Shown here: in pieces, positions 11,601 to 24,459 of the stretch
Position numbering within the stretch: the stretch's first letter is position 1
Layout: the number at the start of each line of letters is the position of its first letter
Origin: Eunapius fragilis
Lineage: Eukaryota > Porifera > Demospongiae > Spongillida > Spongillidae
Assembly: GCA_963681505.1 (NCBI GenBank)
Contig: OY811980.1
Span: 8,003,118 to 8,067,117, forward strand
Direction: 5' to 3'
DNA length: 64,000 nucleotides
Notes under the pieces: model-generated
Database searches by the model: none
The model's input: only the letters and a program-made list of their open reading frames with translations
What the model was told of the DNA's origin: nothing
Made by a program: the position numbers and the translations under genes

Positions 11601-14022
11601 GGATGGTATGGAGCCATTGGATATATGTTTGATTTTATATGCACTTGTTAAAAGATATTTTTGCATACCCAGCTCCTGAGAGAATAGAATTAGTGTTGAA
11701 TTTTCACCTATCATGGTTCCAAATATTGCCCACACAGTTGCTATGTAGGGCACCCCTGCAGCTGAAGGAGACAGCAGATATATAGTCCGTACCTTCCTGC
11801 ATACAAAACACTTACTATAATTTTTTGTCAAGGTGTAATTTGGCACTGTTGTGGCGCCCATCTCTATCAGGGTACCCTCTGTGTACGTTTTCATGGCAAC
11901 AGTATAGTTGGAGATCGTATTACAGTTAACTATAGGGGCCTTCCAAACTATCCTTAAAAGTTGTCCGTATAACTGGAGAGTGAGTCCAGACACCACACCA
12001 GCTGTACATAAGTGGACATGTGATAGTATGGTAATTCAAGTACCCTTGCAACACACTAAGAACCTTAGCCTTCTCCACGCAGGTGTTATACACAGATATA
12101 TGAGTGAAAACATTATACACACCCATATGACTTACAAACAGAGAAGTTGACCACTCCAGTAGTAGCATAGGCCACTATTGGAACGTCATCTGGAACAGCC
12201 ACTGATGCCTCACACCTGTAGATATAGCTACCTCCCACAGAGGATCCAGCTATGGTCAGCATGCTCACATTGGACCCTGCAGGGGTCACAGTCACATTTG
12301 TGCCAGGAACCCCGGGATCCAGGGGAATGAATGTTCCATTTTCCCCACTGATGCTTCTGGACCACCTGAATACCAAAGAGGGAACAACTGACAGAGGTTT
12401 GGCAGCTGTACAGTTGAGCTGGAAGACTCCTTGCTGACAGGAAGTGCCATTGATAGAGGGACTAAGAGTTAGGGCTGAGGGAGAGAAGCAGTCATGGAGC
12501 ATCCAGTACACATGGTATGGAGGACATACCAGTGACCACAACAGAGGCATTAGAAGGGGATGGTGTGTATTGGGTGAAGTATGGAGTGTACAGCGTCCCC
12601 ACCAAGCACTGGTAGATAGTGTTATTGTCCTTTGAGCTCACAGTTGAGAAGGTGAGCATTGAGGTGTACACAATCAACCCAGCTAGCTGTGTAGAGACTT
12701 GAACTGTGATGCGGTCACGAGGCTGAACTACACCAGCTGGTCCAATCCACTGAAAGTCTAAGTATTTGTCATTGGAAGCAACACCTATGCTGACAGTACA
12801 GCTGATTACTATGGGCTCTCCAATAATGGCAGATTTTATGGAATCAGTACCAATTTGCAGGCTGCCAACTGGAAAAGAAAAGGAATTAAATAATTAAAGT
12901 CTGACCATATTCCTCACTTGTGACGTTGAAGGCATAGCTGGCAGTTCTGCTAACTCCATTTGCACTGGCATTGCATACGTACAGCCCTGCATATGACAGG
13001 ACCACTGGAGATGGCAGTGTAAGTGACCTTGATGTGGTACTGCCAGAGGTTGTTTGAGCTCCCACTGATCCAGCAGGGTATGAGGTCCATGTGACATTGG
13101 TGGAGTTTGGTGTAGCCATGCAGGTCAAGACATATTGTGTTGCAGTTCCTAACACAGCTGCTGATGGAGCTCCACTTGTGATGGAGAGGGTAATGGTCTG
13201 GGCACTGGCTGTATATGTAGAGGTATGACTTCTTAGCATGCATGGCCAGATTATTGCCAAGTGCGTTATGCATGTAATCTAATATAAATTGCTTTTGATG
13301 TCAGTGATGATCATAACAGATCAAACCAATTTGTGCTTTTATAGTAAAACCACGCCCTCAGCGTGCATTTTAATTACACAATTGCTTTACATATTTTAGA
13401 ATGGAATGATCATATTTGGCAGAATGTTGCATGACACCTGCGTAGTATATACCCACATCCTTAACATTGGTAAATCTGAACGGGGACACCCTTCCAGAAT
13501 TAGTGATCCACAATTTAGTGGTCCTACAAGTAGGTAACAGTCCGCAAGGATAGTGACGTCATGCCTGTTCTATGTCAAGGATCGACACAGGTTTACATTG
13601 TGGTTACGCCATCTCCACAAATAGGCCACCCCCCTCGAGATCGTTCTTTCGCAAAGTTTTCATACGTTAACGGGGGCGACGGAGCCGTGGCCATGATAGC
13701 TTACCGCTCTTCACATGATCGACGCGAGTGGAATCATCTATCGCGATCCCTATTCTAGTCTCTGCTACATATACAGAACCACACTTGTTTATATTGATAC
13801 TTGCCTTCGAAAGGCTATAGCTATCCTCCCTCCTCGTGTGAAGGCCGCTTTGTTTCACCCTTGGGCTCATTTATATTTCGTATGAGACCCTCCCTTTGTT
13901 AACGGTTTACTTAATTACTAGACCTTCTGTAATAGCTAGCTCAGAGGAGTGCCGCCATGCATGGACTTACACGATCCAAGGACCGCAAGCAGTTGGAGTA
14001 GGAAGCCGACCACCGCCACCAT
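8694..14022 (-). CDS. G2: RPTP-like receptor with a single atypical PTP domain (D2 only)
   Basis: Same ectodomain as G1 (three Ig, two FN3), one membrane span, but no D1. Sixteen exons: 13971-14022, 12918-13208, 12530-12868, 12136-12474, 11816-12001, 11669-11761, 11254-11589, 11042-11189, 10709-11003, 10386-10476, 10239-10312, 10050-10178, 9794-9931, 9494-9648, 8863-8998, 8694-8807. Sum 2916 bases, 971 codons plus stop. The signal peptide starts [17 protein letters not shown]. The membrane exon ([16 protein letters not shown]) is followed after a 38-base intron by a linker exon that runs into the D2 entry helix ([16 protein letters not shown]). The lone PTP domain has KNRY, WPE and LCNDGMGRTG: signature Cys and Arg kept, His replaced by Leu. 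Weak or absent catalysis is an inference. Ig2 is a third sequence type, unlike the other copies. The 38-base intron is the least certain junction. Confidence 0.88.
9322..9420. mobile_element. 99-bp MITE in G2 intron
   Basis: Inverted ends starting CAGGGCCATAACCAGGGG, flanked by TCTAA on both sides (9317-9321 and 9421-9425). The core is AT-rich with no coding capacity. It lies in the intron between the WPE exon and the next D2 exon, well away from the splice sites. Family not assigned. Confidence 0.7.
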
Positions 14023-14946
14023 TCCTGTAACTGTGGGCGGGGTGCAATCACGCGGGCCGGGGGTGCTCAAGGTCACCAGCGTAGTTGTCGCCGAGTAGCC
14101 CGTGTGTTAATTAAACCTAAGGACTTGTGTGTCCACTGACTTTTTTTTTCCGAAAGCAGGGTGGCTATTTGCTGATATTGCGCCAGTCAGCTATACAGTT
14201 CAACTCATCTTTTATGTATTATTTATGAACTGATACCTCAGTTAATGAATAAGCGTGACGTAAGCAATTTTGGTATTACTGACATGTGTTCGACCAAAAT
14301 GCTACCTATGGTATTCTACAAAGGTGAATTTTAGCACAATAGTAATTTGATCGAATAAAACACATTACAGTTATTTTTGTTAAGCCCAGTGATGTGATAT
14401 CGTCGAAAAATTAAAGCAATCGTAAGGCAATATGGATTATTTCTGCCATCACGTCATCGGAAGTCTCGCTAGAGACTTCCATATAGGTTTTGACCCTGAC
14501 TATGAATTTAATTAAAATCCCGCGACCCTACCGTAGCTTCGCTCCCGACGATGGAATCGTCTAACGTGTTGCGGCAATCGATCTAGAAGTCAGAATTGAG
14601 TAGTTTCGTTTTTGTTTCACGTCGTAGAACCGCGTGGTTGTCGAGAACGAAAAATACTGCTGTCGTCGTTCCCCTTCCAAAAATAATGGGCGGGTCGTCT
14701 GCTTCTGCTTGGGAACTCATAACTCGGGACAGGAACACTTTTAAGCAATGAAAATTGCACCAATAGCTTTAGAATTTGCTGGAGGACTCGCTTTAATACA
14801 CAAAAACCTAAAAGCTTATATACGGTCTTATCAAGTCTAATTAAGCAAAAGTACCTAGAAAATTTTCACAATACGTCTGGATTGAATTAAATGAAAGAGG
14901 GGATACCTGCGATGCAACAGTGATTTGGGTGTTAAAAAAATTAAGG

Positions 14947-15232
14947 AAACAAGTAAATAAAAACAGAAAGTTGGTGGGATATAGGTTTTGCAGGCAAATA
15001 GTATACTGGTGTAAAAAGCAAGGAAACAAGTTTTATCAGAAGGGAAAATGTAATAGTCCTATATTTAGCACAGAAACAGCATATGCCTTAGTCGAAGTGT
15101 GCTAAATATAGGACTATTACATTTTCCCTTCTGATAAAAACTTGCTTCCTTGCTTTTTACACCAGTATACTATTTGCCTGCAAAACCTATATCCCACCAA
15201 CTTTCTCAGAGAATGTTTTTATTTACTTGTTT
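14947..15232. repeat. Long hairpin 1
   Basis: A 286-base inverted repeat with arms of about 130 bases and a loop of about 25 bases around 15075-15095. The outer ends read AAACAAGTAAATAAAAAC and its complement; inside them is AAGTTGGTGGGATATAGG. Coding potential is negligible. It could be a foldback transposon or a source of double-stranded RNA. Confidence 0.8.
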
Positions 15233-15394
15233 GAAATATTAAAGATACTCCCGGCAGCGCCTCACGTGAGCGCATATGATACTCCTAGTTACACTTTCTA
15301 AAGAAGGCGGAAACTTCAACTTCTGTTGCTTAACCAATTACTCATTAGTAACGCGGAATATTTTTGTTTAACTAAAGTAGAATTGTTCAAAATC

Positions 15395-15685
15395 AACAAG
15401 TAAAGAAAAACATTCTCTAACGAAAAAGTTGGTGGGATATAGGAATTGGAGGCAAAAGTGGTGTAAAAAGGAAGGAAACAAGGTTTTGGGAAAAGAAAAA
15501 TGAGACAAAAATCCTATATATAGCACGTGTAAATGTAACAGAACCAAAAGAAGTGCTAAATATAGGATTTTTGTCTCATTTTTCTTTTCCCAAAACCTTG
15601 TTCCCTTCCTTTTTACACCACCTTTGCCTTCGATTCTTATATCCCACCAACTTTCTCCTTAGAGAATGTTTTTCTTTACTTGTTT
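15395..15685. repeat. Long hairpin 2, diverged sister of hairpin 1
   Basis: A 291-base inverted repeat with the same outer ends (AACAAGTAAAGAAAAACAT) and the same GTTGGTGGGATATAGG block as hairpin 1. The inner arms differ in sequence from hairpin 1, but each hairpin pairs well with itself. The loop is about 25 bases near 15534-15558. Confidence 0.8.
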
Positions 15686-17493
15686 CCTCTATTTTTTTAT
15701 TATCATTTTTTGTCGATTATTAATACTGGCAAGTGCACCCCCCCCCGCTTCAATTACCATCACGAGCAGACGCCCGCTTTTGTTTGGGATCACTGTAAGG
15801 AACGCGGAAGAATTCTAACTCGTCGTCTCATTGTTTAGCTCTTCTCTTTTGTTGCACAATTCTAAATATACGTAAATGTCGCCATGGGAACGCTTCACTC
15901 CGCATTACGTAATGATTACGCATGTCAGTTTTATCATACATCTGATACTTGAAGATGCATGTCCTTCCAGGAGATTCTAAAGCGATTGGTATAATTGGCG
16001 CTCTTTAAAACCATTCCTATCCGGAGTTATACTCACCCGAGAAGAAGACGACAACGTTGACGACGGAGAAGATTTGGCCTGGGGACGAGGTAAAACACGA
16101 ACTTTTTTTGTTCTCTTAAAGCAAACAGTTTGAAGACTGGAATGAAACATCAAAAATGACCGTCTTTGCCTTCTGTTTCGATAGCAACAAAGAGCAACAC
16201 TATCCGTTTCTACGGTACGCGAGTTGTACGCGGGTCGCGGGTTTTAATGATTTCACGACCCGGGTCAATTCCTATATAGGAACTACTATCGTTGTTCCTG
16301 ATAAAATGAGGCAGCAGAGGAATATAAATGTTAGGTAGCTGGACAGTGATATATTTCCCGCGCAACCCACGATCGCTGGAAGCTAATTGCTTGCTTAGTC
16401 GTTGTTTGGTGGAACAGAAGCTACCCTGGGGCCGAGCGTAGCAGAAATATTTAAGGCACCGATCAAAACGTGCCTTGGGTCAAGAAAGAAGCAGATGAAG
16501 GTTGCCAGGAGCCTTTTGTTGTGTCCATTGAATTAAACAGCACACTTGAATTTGCGGGTTGAATGGTGATTGATTGCAGAAATATCAGATTAAATTTCTG
16601 TACGGGCCCCCCTCCCTCCCTGGTTATGACGCCCCCCCTCCCCCCCTCCCCAACCTTATAATTTTAATTTTTACTGTAGCGTTACTACATGTAGCTATGT
16701 GTTTTTACTAACACTCATCTGAGCGTCGATTAACAAGTGACTAAGATTGCAAAATCGATAATGCCCCTTCATCTTTGGTGCCCTTCGTGGGGTTGGTCCC
16801 TCCCTTCGGTAAGCACTGGGGGCGCCTGTGGTTTATTATTTCTGGTGTAACAATGAGTGGCCACCTGCCAGACCTATAAGTATAACCGTGTACCTATAAT
16901 TAATTTTATACGCTCGTCCAATAAGTGGCCAGTTTTTGAAAACGCAACGCTAGTGATAGTACTGCTTCTTCATTAATCATCAAAAACAAACTGCCCAGTA
17001 TTGGATTAATTGATAACTCTCGGCGCACGTCCAGATTGCCCCACATATATTACTCTTAGTTCGCATGTTCACTACAGCGCATGCGCACCGACATGATCAA
17101 GGAATTTACTGAGCTAGCTGCACCCGCGGGACCACACCGGATTGCATCAATTTTTTTCTTGTTGCTATACAGAGGCAGCAACTGAAGCTATCATTACGTG
17201 ATTTAACTGCTCGTATTCACACTCACATATATGAGCTTACTATGCGGTACGTTGGTGTACCAGTTTGTTAACCTTCCTCATTGTCATGCCACGTAAGAAG
17301 GTGTAATGTCACAAATGGGAAGGTGCCATGCATCAAGAGGTTTGCGAAAAGGACTGTTCCATGGCTTCTCCCTCTGCAAATGACTGCTTACATATATCTG
17401 TATAATAATAGTTATTATCATTCTTATATCAGTAGAAGACAGAATATGTATATGTTAATTTCCTCCTAAAATCCAACTGGCACTGAGGCTTGA

Positions 17494-20400
17494 TCACATA
17501 TCAATATAATCCGCAACAGCTTCATGACAGAACACGTACTGCTCCTGCAAATGGTAAGTGGAAGATAAACTCCATATAGTTGGTAGATGTAAATTACTTA
17601 CTGCTGTAGTAATAAAGTTCTGACGATGATTTAGTGAGGACTTGATGAACTGGAAGAAGTCCACCACATGTTCTGTCTTAAGTCTCTCCATCATGGCATG
17701 GATGGTGATGAAGGTACCAGTACGACCCATGCCATCACTGAAGGAGAAGGTTATCAATTATACTAATGGTATAGTGATCTAAGTTGGCTTAATATTTCAG
17801 GGTTGCAAGGGTTAAAACTACTCACTTGCACACTACAGTTGTGACTTTGTTTCCTGTCTGCATTTGAGCTTTGAGCACTGCCTTGTTCATCTTAATAACA
17901 GGACCAGTGGATGAGGGCCTGCCATTATCAGGCCATCCAGTGTAGTAAAACAGGTGTACGGTGCTACTCTGAGTTGGAACCTAGGAGTGCATGTTTAGCT
18001 AAAGTGAAGGTGCCTTATGTCAAGGAACAGATACAAATGTCACCTCTTCTTTCAGTTCGAGTTTATACACTGTAATGCCATCCTTTGCTGAGATGTCAGG
18101 ATCTCTTGTCAGAGTGACTGACATTTTCCCATACACCAGTGTCTCTCATGGTCTCATAGGCCAGTACTTAACCACTCTGTCCTGTTAGTGAAGGGTAACA
18201 GTCATGCATGCACACAACCAACACACACACACACACACAAGTACACACATTACCTCATCCAGACGACACAACATGACAATGGTCATACTCTTGAACTCCC
18301 ACACCATCCTCCAGAAGTCTTCCACTGTGTTCACAAGAGGGGCTTGGGCAGCTATGTAGGTATTGCGTACCTTGTATCCCTATATGGAATGATGGATGTT
18401 GTATACCATGGAGATATACACATTGAATCATCACTGACATCTATACAGCTGGCATTGATGTACTCTGATTCTTGTCTGGTACGTGCTCGATTGAGATTAT
18501 CTGAGGGATGGGAATGTGAGGAGTGATGGGGTGAGGAGAGATAAGGGTGAGGAGAGATGGAGGTAAGGAGTGATGGAGTGAGGAGTGATGGGATGAGGAG
18601 TGATGGGGTGAGGAGTGATGGGGTGAGGAGTGATGGAGTGAGGAGAGATGGAGGTGAGAGTGATAGGGTGAGGAGTGATGGAGGTGAGGAGTGATGGGGT
18701 GAGGAGTGATGGGTCAGAAGTGATGGGGTGAGGAGTGATGATGGTGAGAAGAGATGGAGGTGAGAAGTGATAGAGTAAGAAATTAGTGTTTGGTAATGGC
18801 AGCATAGTTATGGACTTGGGTGAGGTTAGTATTGGATTAGTGCAGAGATGGGACGGTTGTACTCACATGGTACGAGATCTTTGTAGCGATTCTTCTCAAC
18901 ATTGTACTGTTGCTTGGCCTCAGAAACATCTCCATCTGTTGGTTTATGGCTAACTTTCTCCAAAAGCTGGGGGAGGGGCATATTGCCATTAACTACTCAT
19001 GTGACTCCAAATCTCAGTGGGGATACCCCTAGGGAATCCCCCTAGGGGATCATGCAATCATCACCTCAAACTGCTCTACAAATCCTGAATGTGTTGTCCC
19101 ATGAAGTACTCTGTGCAGTTCATTGATCCTGGTGCGCAGTTCAGAGGCTTGTATTTGAGTGTCCCCACATGTGATCAGTTCATTGAGAGCTTCAGGGGGA
19201 GGGCCATCAACCTGTTCATTGAAGGCATCAATGGGAGGGCCATCACCGCACGTTGCTGTGTGATCAGTTCATTGAGGGCATTAAGGGGAGATGGGGGTAC
19301 CACATACCTGCTGATTGGTTAGACCTGCCTGTTGGTAGTGTTGGTACTTCTACTTCATGTTCCTCAGCGCTGGTAGGTGGATTCTGAATAAAACTCACTG
19401 TCTGTACAGGAGGTGGTGTCACTGTCTTGTCAATTTCTGAATATTTAACCCCATTAATAGTTCCTGGCTGGGCTTGTTTGTTCTTCCTGAAGATGTGCAT
19501 ACAGCCAGCTGTATGGGCAGCTCACTAGCTGACCTACTGCACAACTTGATCAGGAGAACACTGACAATGATGGCCACCATGACAACAACTGCTATCAACA
19601 ACACCACCACTATGGGTACGATGCAGGTCATCATGTCACATGATACAGCAACAGCAGCTAGGTGTTGGTGATGATGAGGCAGTTGCCATGGTAGTCATTG
19701 GTGGTTGGGCTGGACAATAGATAAATATGGCTGCCTTCATAACTGCATGATATGCATAGTCTCTTTATTTACCTGTAGGCATAGCTGTGGTATAGTGGTG
19801 TTTGCCCCAACACCAGCTGTGGTTCCAGCACTGACTGATACACATAGGCCACCATTGGGTCCAGCCCAGTGATGAGGTATGTGGTGATGTCAGCAGTCAG
19901 GTTAGCTGTCCCTCCTCCTGTGGTCCCTCTGGCTCTACTGGTACTGGGTGTCCAGGTGACCAGGTAGTACCTCACAAACCCTCTGGCCTCAACTGGAGAC
20001 AGAGGCTTCCACCTCAGAAGGATGGTGCTTGCATTTATTGAGGTGACCACAACGTCCAGGGTACCACTGGGAGCTGAAGAGTAAGAGCATGGGCAAGATG
20101 AGCCGTTTGATGTATATGTTTAATAGATATTTACCCAGCTCCTGAGAGAATAGAGTTAGTGTTTTTTTTTTCACCTATCATGGTTCCCAATATTGCCCAC
20201 ACAGTTGCTATGTAGGGTACCCCTGCAACTGAAGGAGACAGCAGATATATAGTCCATACCTTCCTTCATACCAAACACATACCATAACTTCTTGTCAAGG
20301 TGTAGTTTTGCAATGTGGTAGTGCCCATCTCTATCAGGGTACCCTCTGAGTATGTTGTCATGGCAACAGTATAGTAGGAAATCATATTACAGTTCAGTAC

Positions 20401-21709
20401 AGGCGCTTCCCACATTATCCGTAAAAGTTGTCCATATGACTGTAGACTGAGTCCAGATACCACACCAGCTGTACAGAGGTGGGTCATGTGATTGTATTAA
20501 AATACAGCTCAGTATGCTTGAAACACACATTAAGGACCTTAGCTTGTTCCACAGAGGTACATACTAATGATGTCTTACTGTACAACATACATGGATGACA
20601 CATTATGTACCCATATGACTTACAAACTGAAAGGTTGACCACTCCAGTGGTAGCATAGGCCACTATGGGAATATAATCTGGAACAGCCACTGATGCCTCA
20701 CACCTGTAGACATAGCTACCTCCCACAGAGGACCCAGCTATGGTCAGCATGCTCACATTGGACCCTGCAGGGGTCACAGTCACATTTGTGCCAGGAACCC
20801 CGGGATCCAGGGGAATGAATGTTCCATTTTCCCCACTGATGCTTCTGGACCACCTGAATACCAAAGAGGGAACAACTGACAGAGGTTTGGCAGCTGTACA
20901 GTTGAGCTGGAAGACTCCTTGCTGACAGGAAGTGCCATTGATAGAGGGACTAAGAGTTAGGGCTGAGGGAGAGAACCAGACATGGAGCATCCAGTACACA
21001 TGGTATTGAGGACATACCAGTGACCACAACAGAGGCATTAGAAGAGGATGGTGTGTATTGGGTGACGTATGGAGTGTACTGCGTCCCTACCAAGCACTGG
21101 TACATAGTGTTATTGTCCTTTGAGCTCACGGTTGAGAAGCTGAGCATTGAAGTGTACACATATATGCCTCCTGCAGTAACACCAGATGAGGCGTTGTTTG
21201 CACTTATGCGACCACTGTATGGTACCACACCATCTGGGCCTGTCCACTGGAAGGAGAGTGGTCTGTCTGTTAAATGTGGCAGACTGAAGGAGCCACTGTA
21301 TTGAAGTAAGGCCCCCACAATGACAGACTTGGAGATTACACCAGGAAATATGTTGATCACTAAAGGAGAGAAAAAGACTGTCTCCAGGCCACTAGTCCCC
21401 ACTCCAACCCCTCAACTGTGACGTTGAAGGCATAGTTGGCAGTTCTGCTAACTCCATTTGCACTGGCATTGCATACGTACAGCCCTGCATATGACAGGAC
21501 CACTGGAGATGGCAGTGTAAGTGACCTTGATGTGGTACTGCCAGAGGTTGTTTGAGCTCCCACTGATCCAGCAGGGTATGAGGTCCACGTGACATTGGTG
21601 GAGTTTGATGTAGCCATGCAGGTCAAGACATGTTGTGTTGCAGTTCCTAACACAGCTGCAGATGGCGCTCCACTTGTGATGGATACTGTAATATTTTTCT
21701 GGGCACTGG
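17494..21709 (-). pseudogene. G3: decayed D2-only RPTP-like receptor
   Basis: Homologous to G5 throughout: three Ig, two FN3, membrane span, ITIM-like juxtamembrane exon, D2, no D1. Recognisable exons: 21416-21709, 21018-21359, 20624-20962, 20283-20468, 20135-20228, about 19790-20076, 19534-19709, 19308-19486, 19065-19255, 18867-18966, 18439-18500, 18254-18379, 18044-18181, 17826-17980, 17602-17737, 17494-17544. Several faults suggest a pseudogene. No signal-peptide exon is found upstream, and the place where G5 has one is occupied by a transposon. The Ig1 splice donor reads TT instead of GT. A T-run in the second FN3 exon is one base longer, the next FN3 exon has a one-base loss and a two-base gain, and the membrane exon has four extra bases. 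The D2 exons themselves remain open, with WPDNGRP and VCNDGMGRTG. A restart inside the gene cannot be excluded. Confidence 0.75.
18520..18775. repeat. 15-bp minisatellite in G3 intron
   Basis: GTGAGGAGTGATGGG-type units, interspersed with AGAGATGGAGGTGAG variants, fill the intron between the KNRY and SEYINAS exons of D2. The same array, shorter, is in G5. Confidence 0.8.
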
Positions 21710-22035
21710 CTGTATGGAGAGATAGGGCATTACTAAATGACTCCTAGTTATATTGTGCATTGCGCTACTGATCAGTATGCGGTAAGTTCTCTCTGCGTTC
21801 TAGTTATAATTAACCATATATATTCATTAATTGATGCGTCTATAATCTGTGTAATTTTAGATACGTGGTCTGTAAAGCCTCTGGAGCTCTCATCTCCTAG
21901 TGTTTAGTCCGTCAAGAAGGACTCCCAGAGGAATACTGCATGTTTCTGAAGATAACCATAAAAATAGCAGGCATCAATAGTTTCACATGTAAATTTAAAT
22001 ACGTGGTCTGTAAAGCCTCTGAAGCTATCATCTCC

Positions 22036-22444
22036 TAGTCTCGTACCCAGACCCTCAATCCCACAGCTGCGGGTGGATTACATCACCGCTACGTGGAATT
22101 AATCTCGGCCATCGTCTTTGAAAGCTCGGCGGGCAACAGCCCGGGGAAGGGTCTGAAGAGCAAGGGGAGAGAGCTGTTCTGTGTGCGCTCCGTCTTGACC
22201 CTAAGCTGCGCGGCACAAAGACTAGAGTCCTGCGTATGCCTTCGCAATTGTCGTCTTTGCGAGCAGTTCGCACAGACACCGAACAGATATCATTCCGCAC
22301 TTAATTACACGATGACGACACTTATGACGACACAATAATTGCATAAAAATTCAAAACAACCATCTATGCGCCAGACCCTCTTTCCATGTAGCGGTGATGT
22401 AATCCACCCACAGCTGTGGGATTGAGGGTCTGGGTACGAGACTA
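22036..22444. mobile_element. 409-bp element with TAGTCTCGTACCC ends
   Basis: Inverted ends of about 60 bases (TAGTCTCGTACCCAGACC and complement) enclose a GC-rich unique core of about 280 bases. It has the same termini as the 127-bp palindrome at 1857-1983, which would be the internally deleted form. No transposase frame is visible. It occupies the position where the G3 first exon would be expected. Confidence 0.75.
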
Positions 22445-23837
22445 TGGTTAACTGCATCTCCCGCAATACTATAACTTGGTCTGTAACGAAAATAAATCAT
22501 TGCGCACAGTCCAAATTTTTTGAAAGTTGCATATTATAACGCTCTTAGAACAATACAAGGTGTTAATGCATAGGTCCGGATTGAATACCTTCACGTGGCT
22601 CTAAGGATTATACAATTCTACAAAGAAGTTTATTGTAAATCCAATGGCTATATGTCCTAACAGATTATTGATTCATACTATGAAAACCAAGTTCTGTTTT
22701 AATGTGATAAGCAATGAGATATAGCTGGACACATTCAACGGCGAGCTGCGGAAAACGAGCCATTGCGCATAGCCACATCGTCCTGAAAGTTTCATGGTAG
22801 ATAGAATTACCTCAATGCCTGCAACGTTTTTAGACGTTCCGTCATTGGAAGAGTAGAATACAAAACGTTGAATATATACTTTAATTAGAAAGCAGTATAT
22901 CTATTACGTAGCAATACTGCGTGAAAGAGTGCTTAAAGTTTCACGATCCAGACAAACCTCAAGTTTTATCGTCTTTAAACTATCGAGAACTAGATTTTCA
23001 AAAGTATACCTACCTCTCGTAACCTTCGTAAAAACCAGTCACAAATTTTAGTGCAGATATTTGGATACGCGCGGAAGTAGGTAACGTGAAATTATTTGCA
23101 AGTAGGGGAGACCGGGGCCGGCTAAAAGTCACAACTTTGATATTCAACAGTACCCTTATTATTTAAGCATATTAATAAAAAATAATAATAACATCAAATA
23201 ATCTGGCTACACAATGGCTATTCCACTTTTTCAATTAATCAATATGTTATTTAATTATAACCATTCTAATTGAAGCCGCAGTGCATTTGTGACAACCTGA
23301 CCCATCACAGCGTAAGAAGTCACACATGCTCGTCTTATCAAGATAAAAAAATATAACTATGACATTGATTAATGGGAAGTTTTAGTCAATGCATATAACT
23401 TTGCATTAACATAGTTAACATATCAATGCATGTTCCATTCTTTGTACCATTTTGGCCACCAAATCTTAAAATCATGCAGTCGTTTCCCATAATAAATCAC
23501 GCATGTAGTACGCTGCTTCTGATTCAGAACATGCATGGCATTTAATTGGGTGCATTTTATCTGTGAACATCTGTCACTATTACCAAGATTCGTATATCAT
23601 TAGCACTGAACACAATTCCGAACCAGTAATAACTTACATGTATTTTTTCCCCTAATGTTCAGAACCAAAAAAAGGGCCACGGTATATATACCATTGTGCA
23701 CTGTGGAATATCACTGACCTAATTAATCACCACTTAATGACAACTCGAAACTCAACAATAGGAAAGCCTCGAACCTCTAAATGCACATTATTGCGGATCG
23801 CAACAGAGATGAACTATACGCCCCCCGGTATGAGTAG

Positions 23838-23921
23838 TCTCGTACACAGGCCCTAAAATACGTCGTGCGTTGATGTAATCCACCTGCGCAGTGACGTATT
23901 TTAGGGTCTGGGCACGAGATG
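23838..23921. mobile_element. Short inverted-repeat element related to the TCTCGTACCC family
   Basis: Starts GTCTCGTACACAGGCCCTAA and ends in an imperfect complement ending GGGCACGAGA. The allied copy at 49165-49252 lies at the homologous place downstream of G6, so the insertion predates that duplication. Confidence 0.5.
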
Positions 23922-24459
23922 GTACCGGGGCCGCTGATAACGCTCTTTGCATGTTCCAACTCTGATTTGATCATAGAGACAGCAGCTGGTGGATCTAACT
24001 ACACAGCTAGGAGTGATATGTTTTAGCATGTTGCTAGGTTACAGTTAATTCTAAATTTCAGTTAAGCTACTGCAGTCCCTGAAACACTTTATCAATCAAT
24101 ACAAGTTAAGGTTAACATTGGACCAATAAACAATTGCACCTTGGGAAATGCGACACCTTAAGCCAGGTTTCAAGAGTGACTAGAGGTATATCATATCTGG
24201 GTGTTACTGTATGGATTATAGGTTTAGACAGACAGCATAAGAAGAGATAAACAGACACACAAGTAGTTATAATGTACAATGTGACAGGGCCGACTTCTGG
24301 AATTCCTTATGAAGTATTGAGTTACTTTCCTTGTATCAGTTGGCTGTAATTGTGTCAGTTGGCTGTAATTGTGTCAGTTGGCGTAATTATGTCAGTTGGC
24401 TGTAATTGTGCATTTGATCATATACACACACACATAATTTAAAAAGTATTAATTTCCTC

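Larger units (their letters stand above)
14023..17493. other. Intergenic region between G2 and G3
   Basis: No gene is recognised. It should contain the G2 promoter and the G3 3' flank. It holds two long hairpins (annotated separately). A stretch of plus strand near 16020-16090 could encode an acidic peptide ending at a GTAAAA, but nothing supports it. The parts 14023-14282 and 16707-17493 recur at 39780-41739, whereas the 2.4 kb between them, including both hairpins, is absent there. Confidence 0.6.
21710..24459. other. Intergenic region upstream of G3 and downstream of G4
   Basis: No gene is recognised. From about 22440 to 24459 it matches 47880-49779 downstream of G6, block by block. The stretch corresponding to 47270-47880, which contains the first exon of G5, is missing here; the 22036-22444 transposon sits at that point. 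A short divergent inverted-repeat element lies at about 23838-23921. Confidence 0.65.

Noticed and set aside
16020-16338. Possible plus-strand coding near an acidic DDNVDDGEDLAW stretch
   Set aside because: No recognisable domain, no partner exon, and the region is absent from the duplicated copy at 40070.
17494-17757. A single open frame joining two D2 exons of G3 through their intron
   Set aside because: The intron happens to be in frame, but paralogs and consensus GT-AG sites show two exons.
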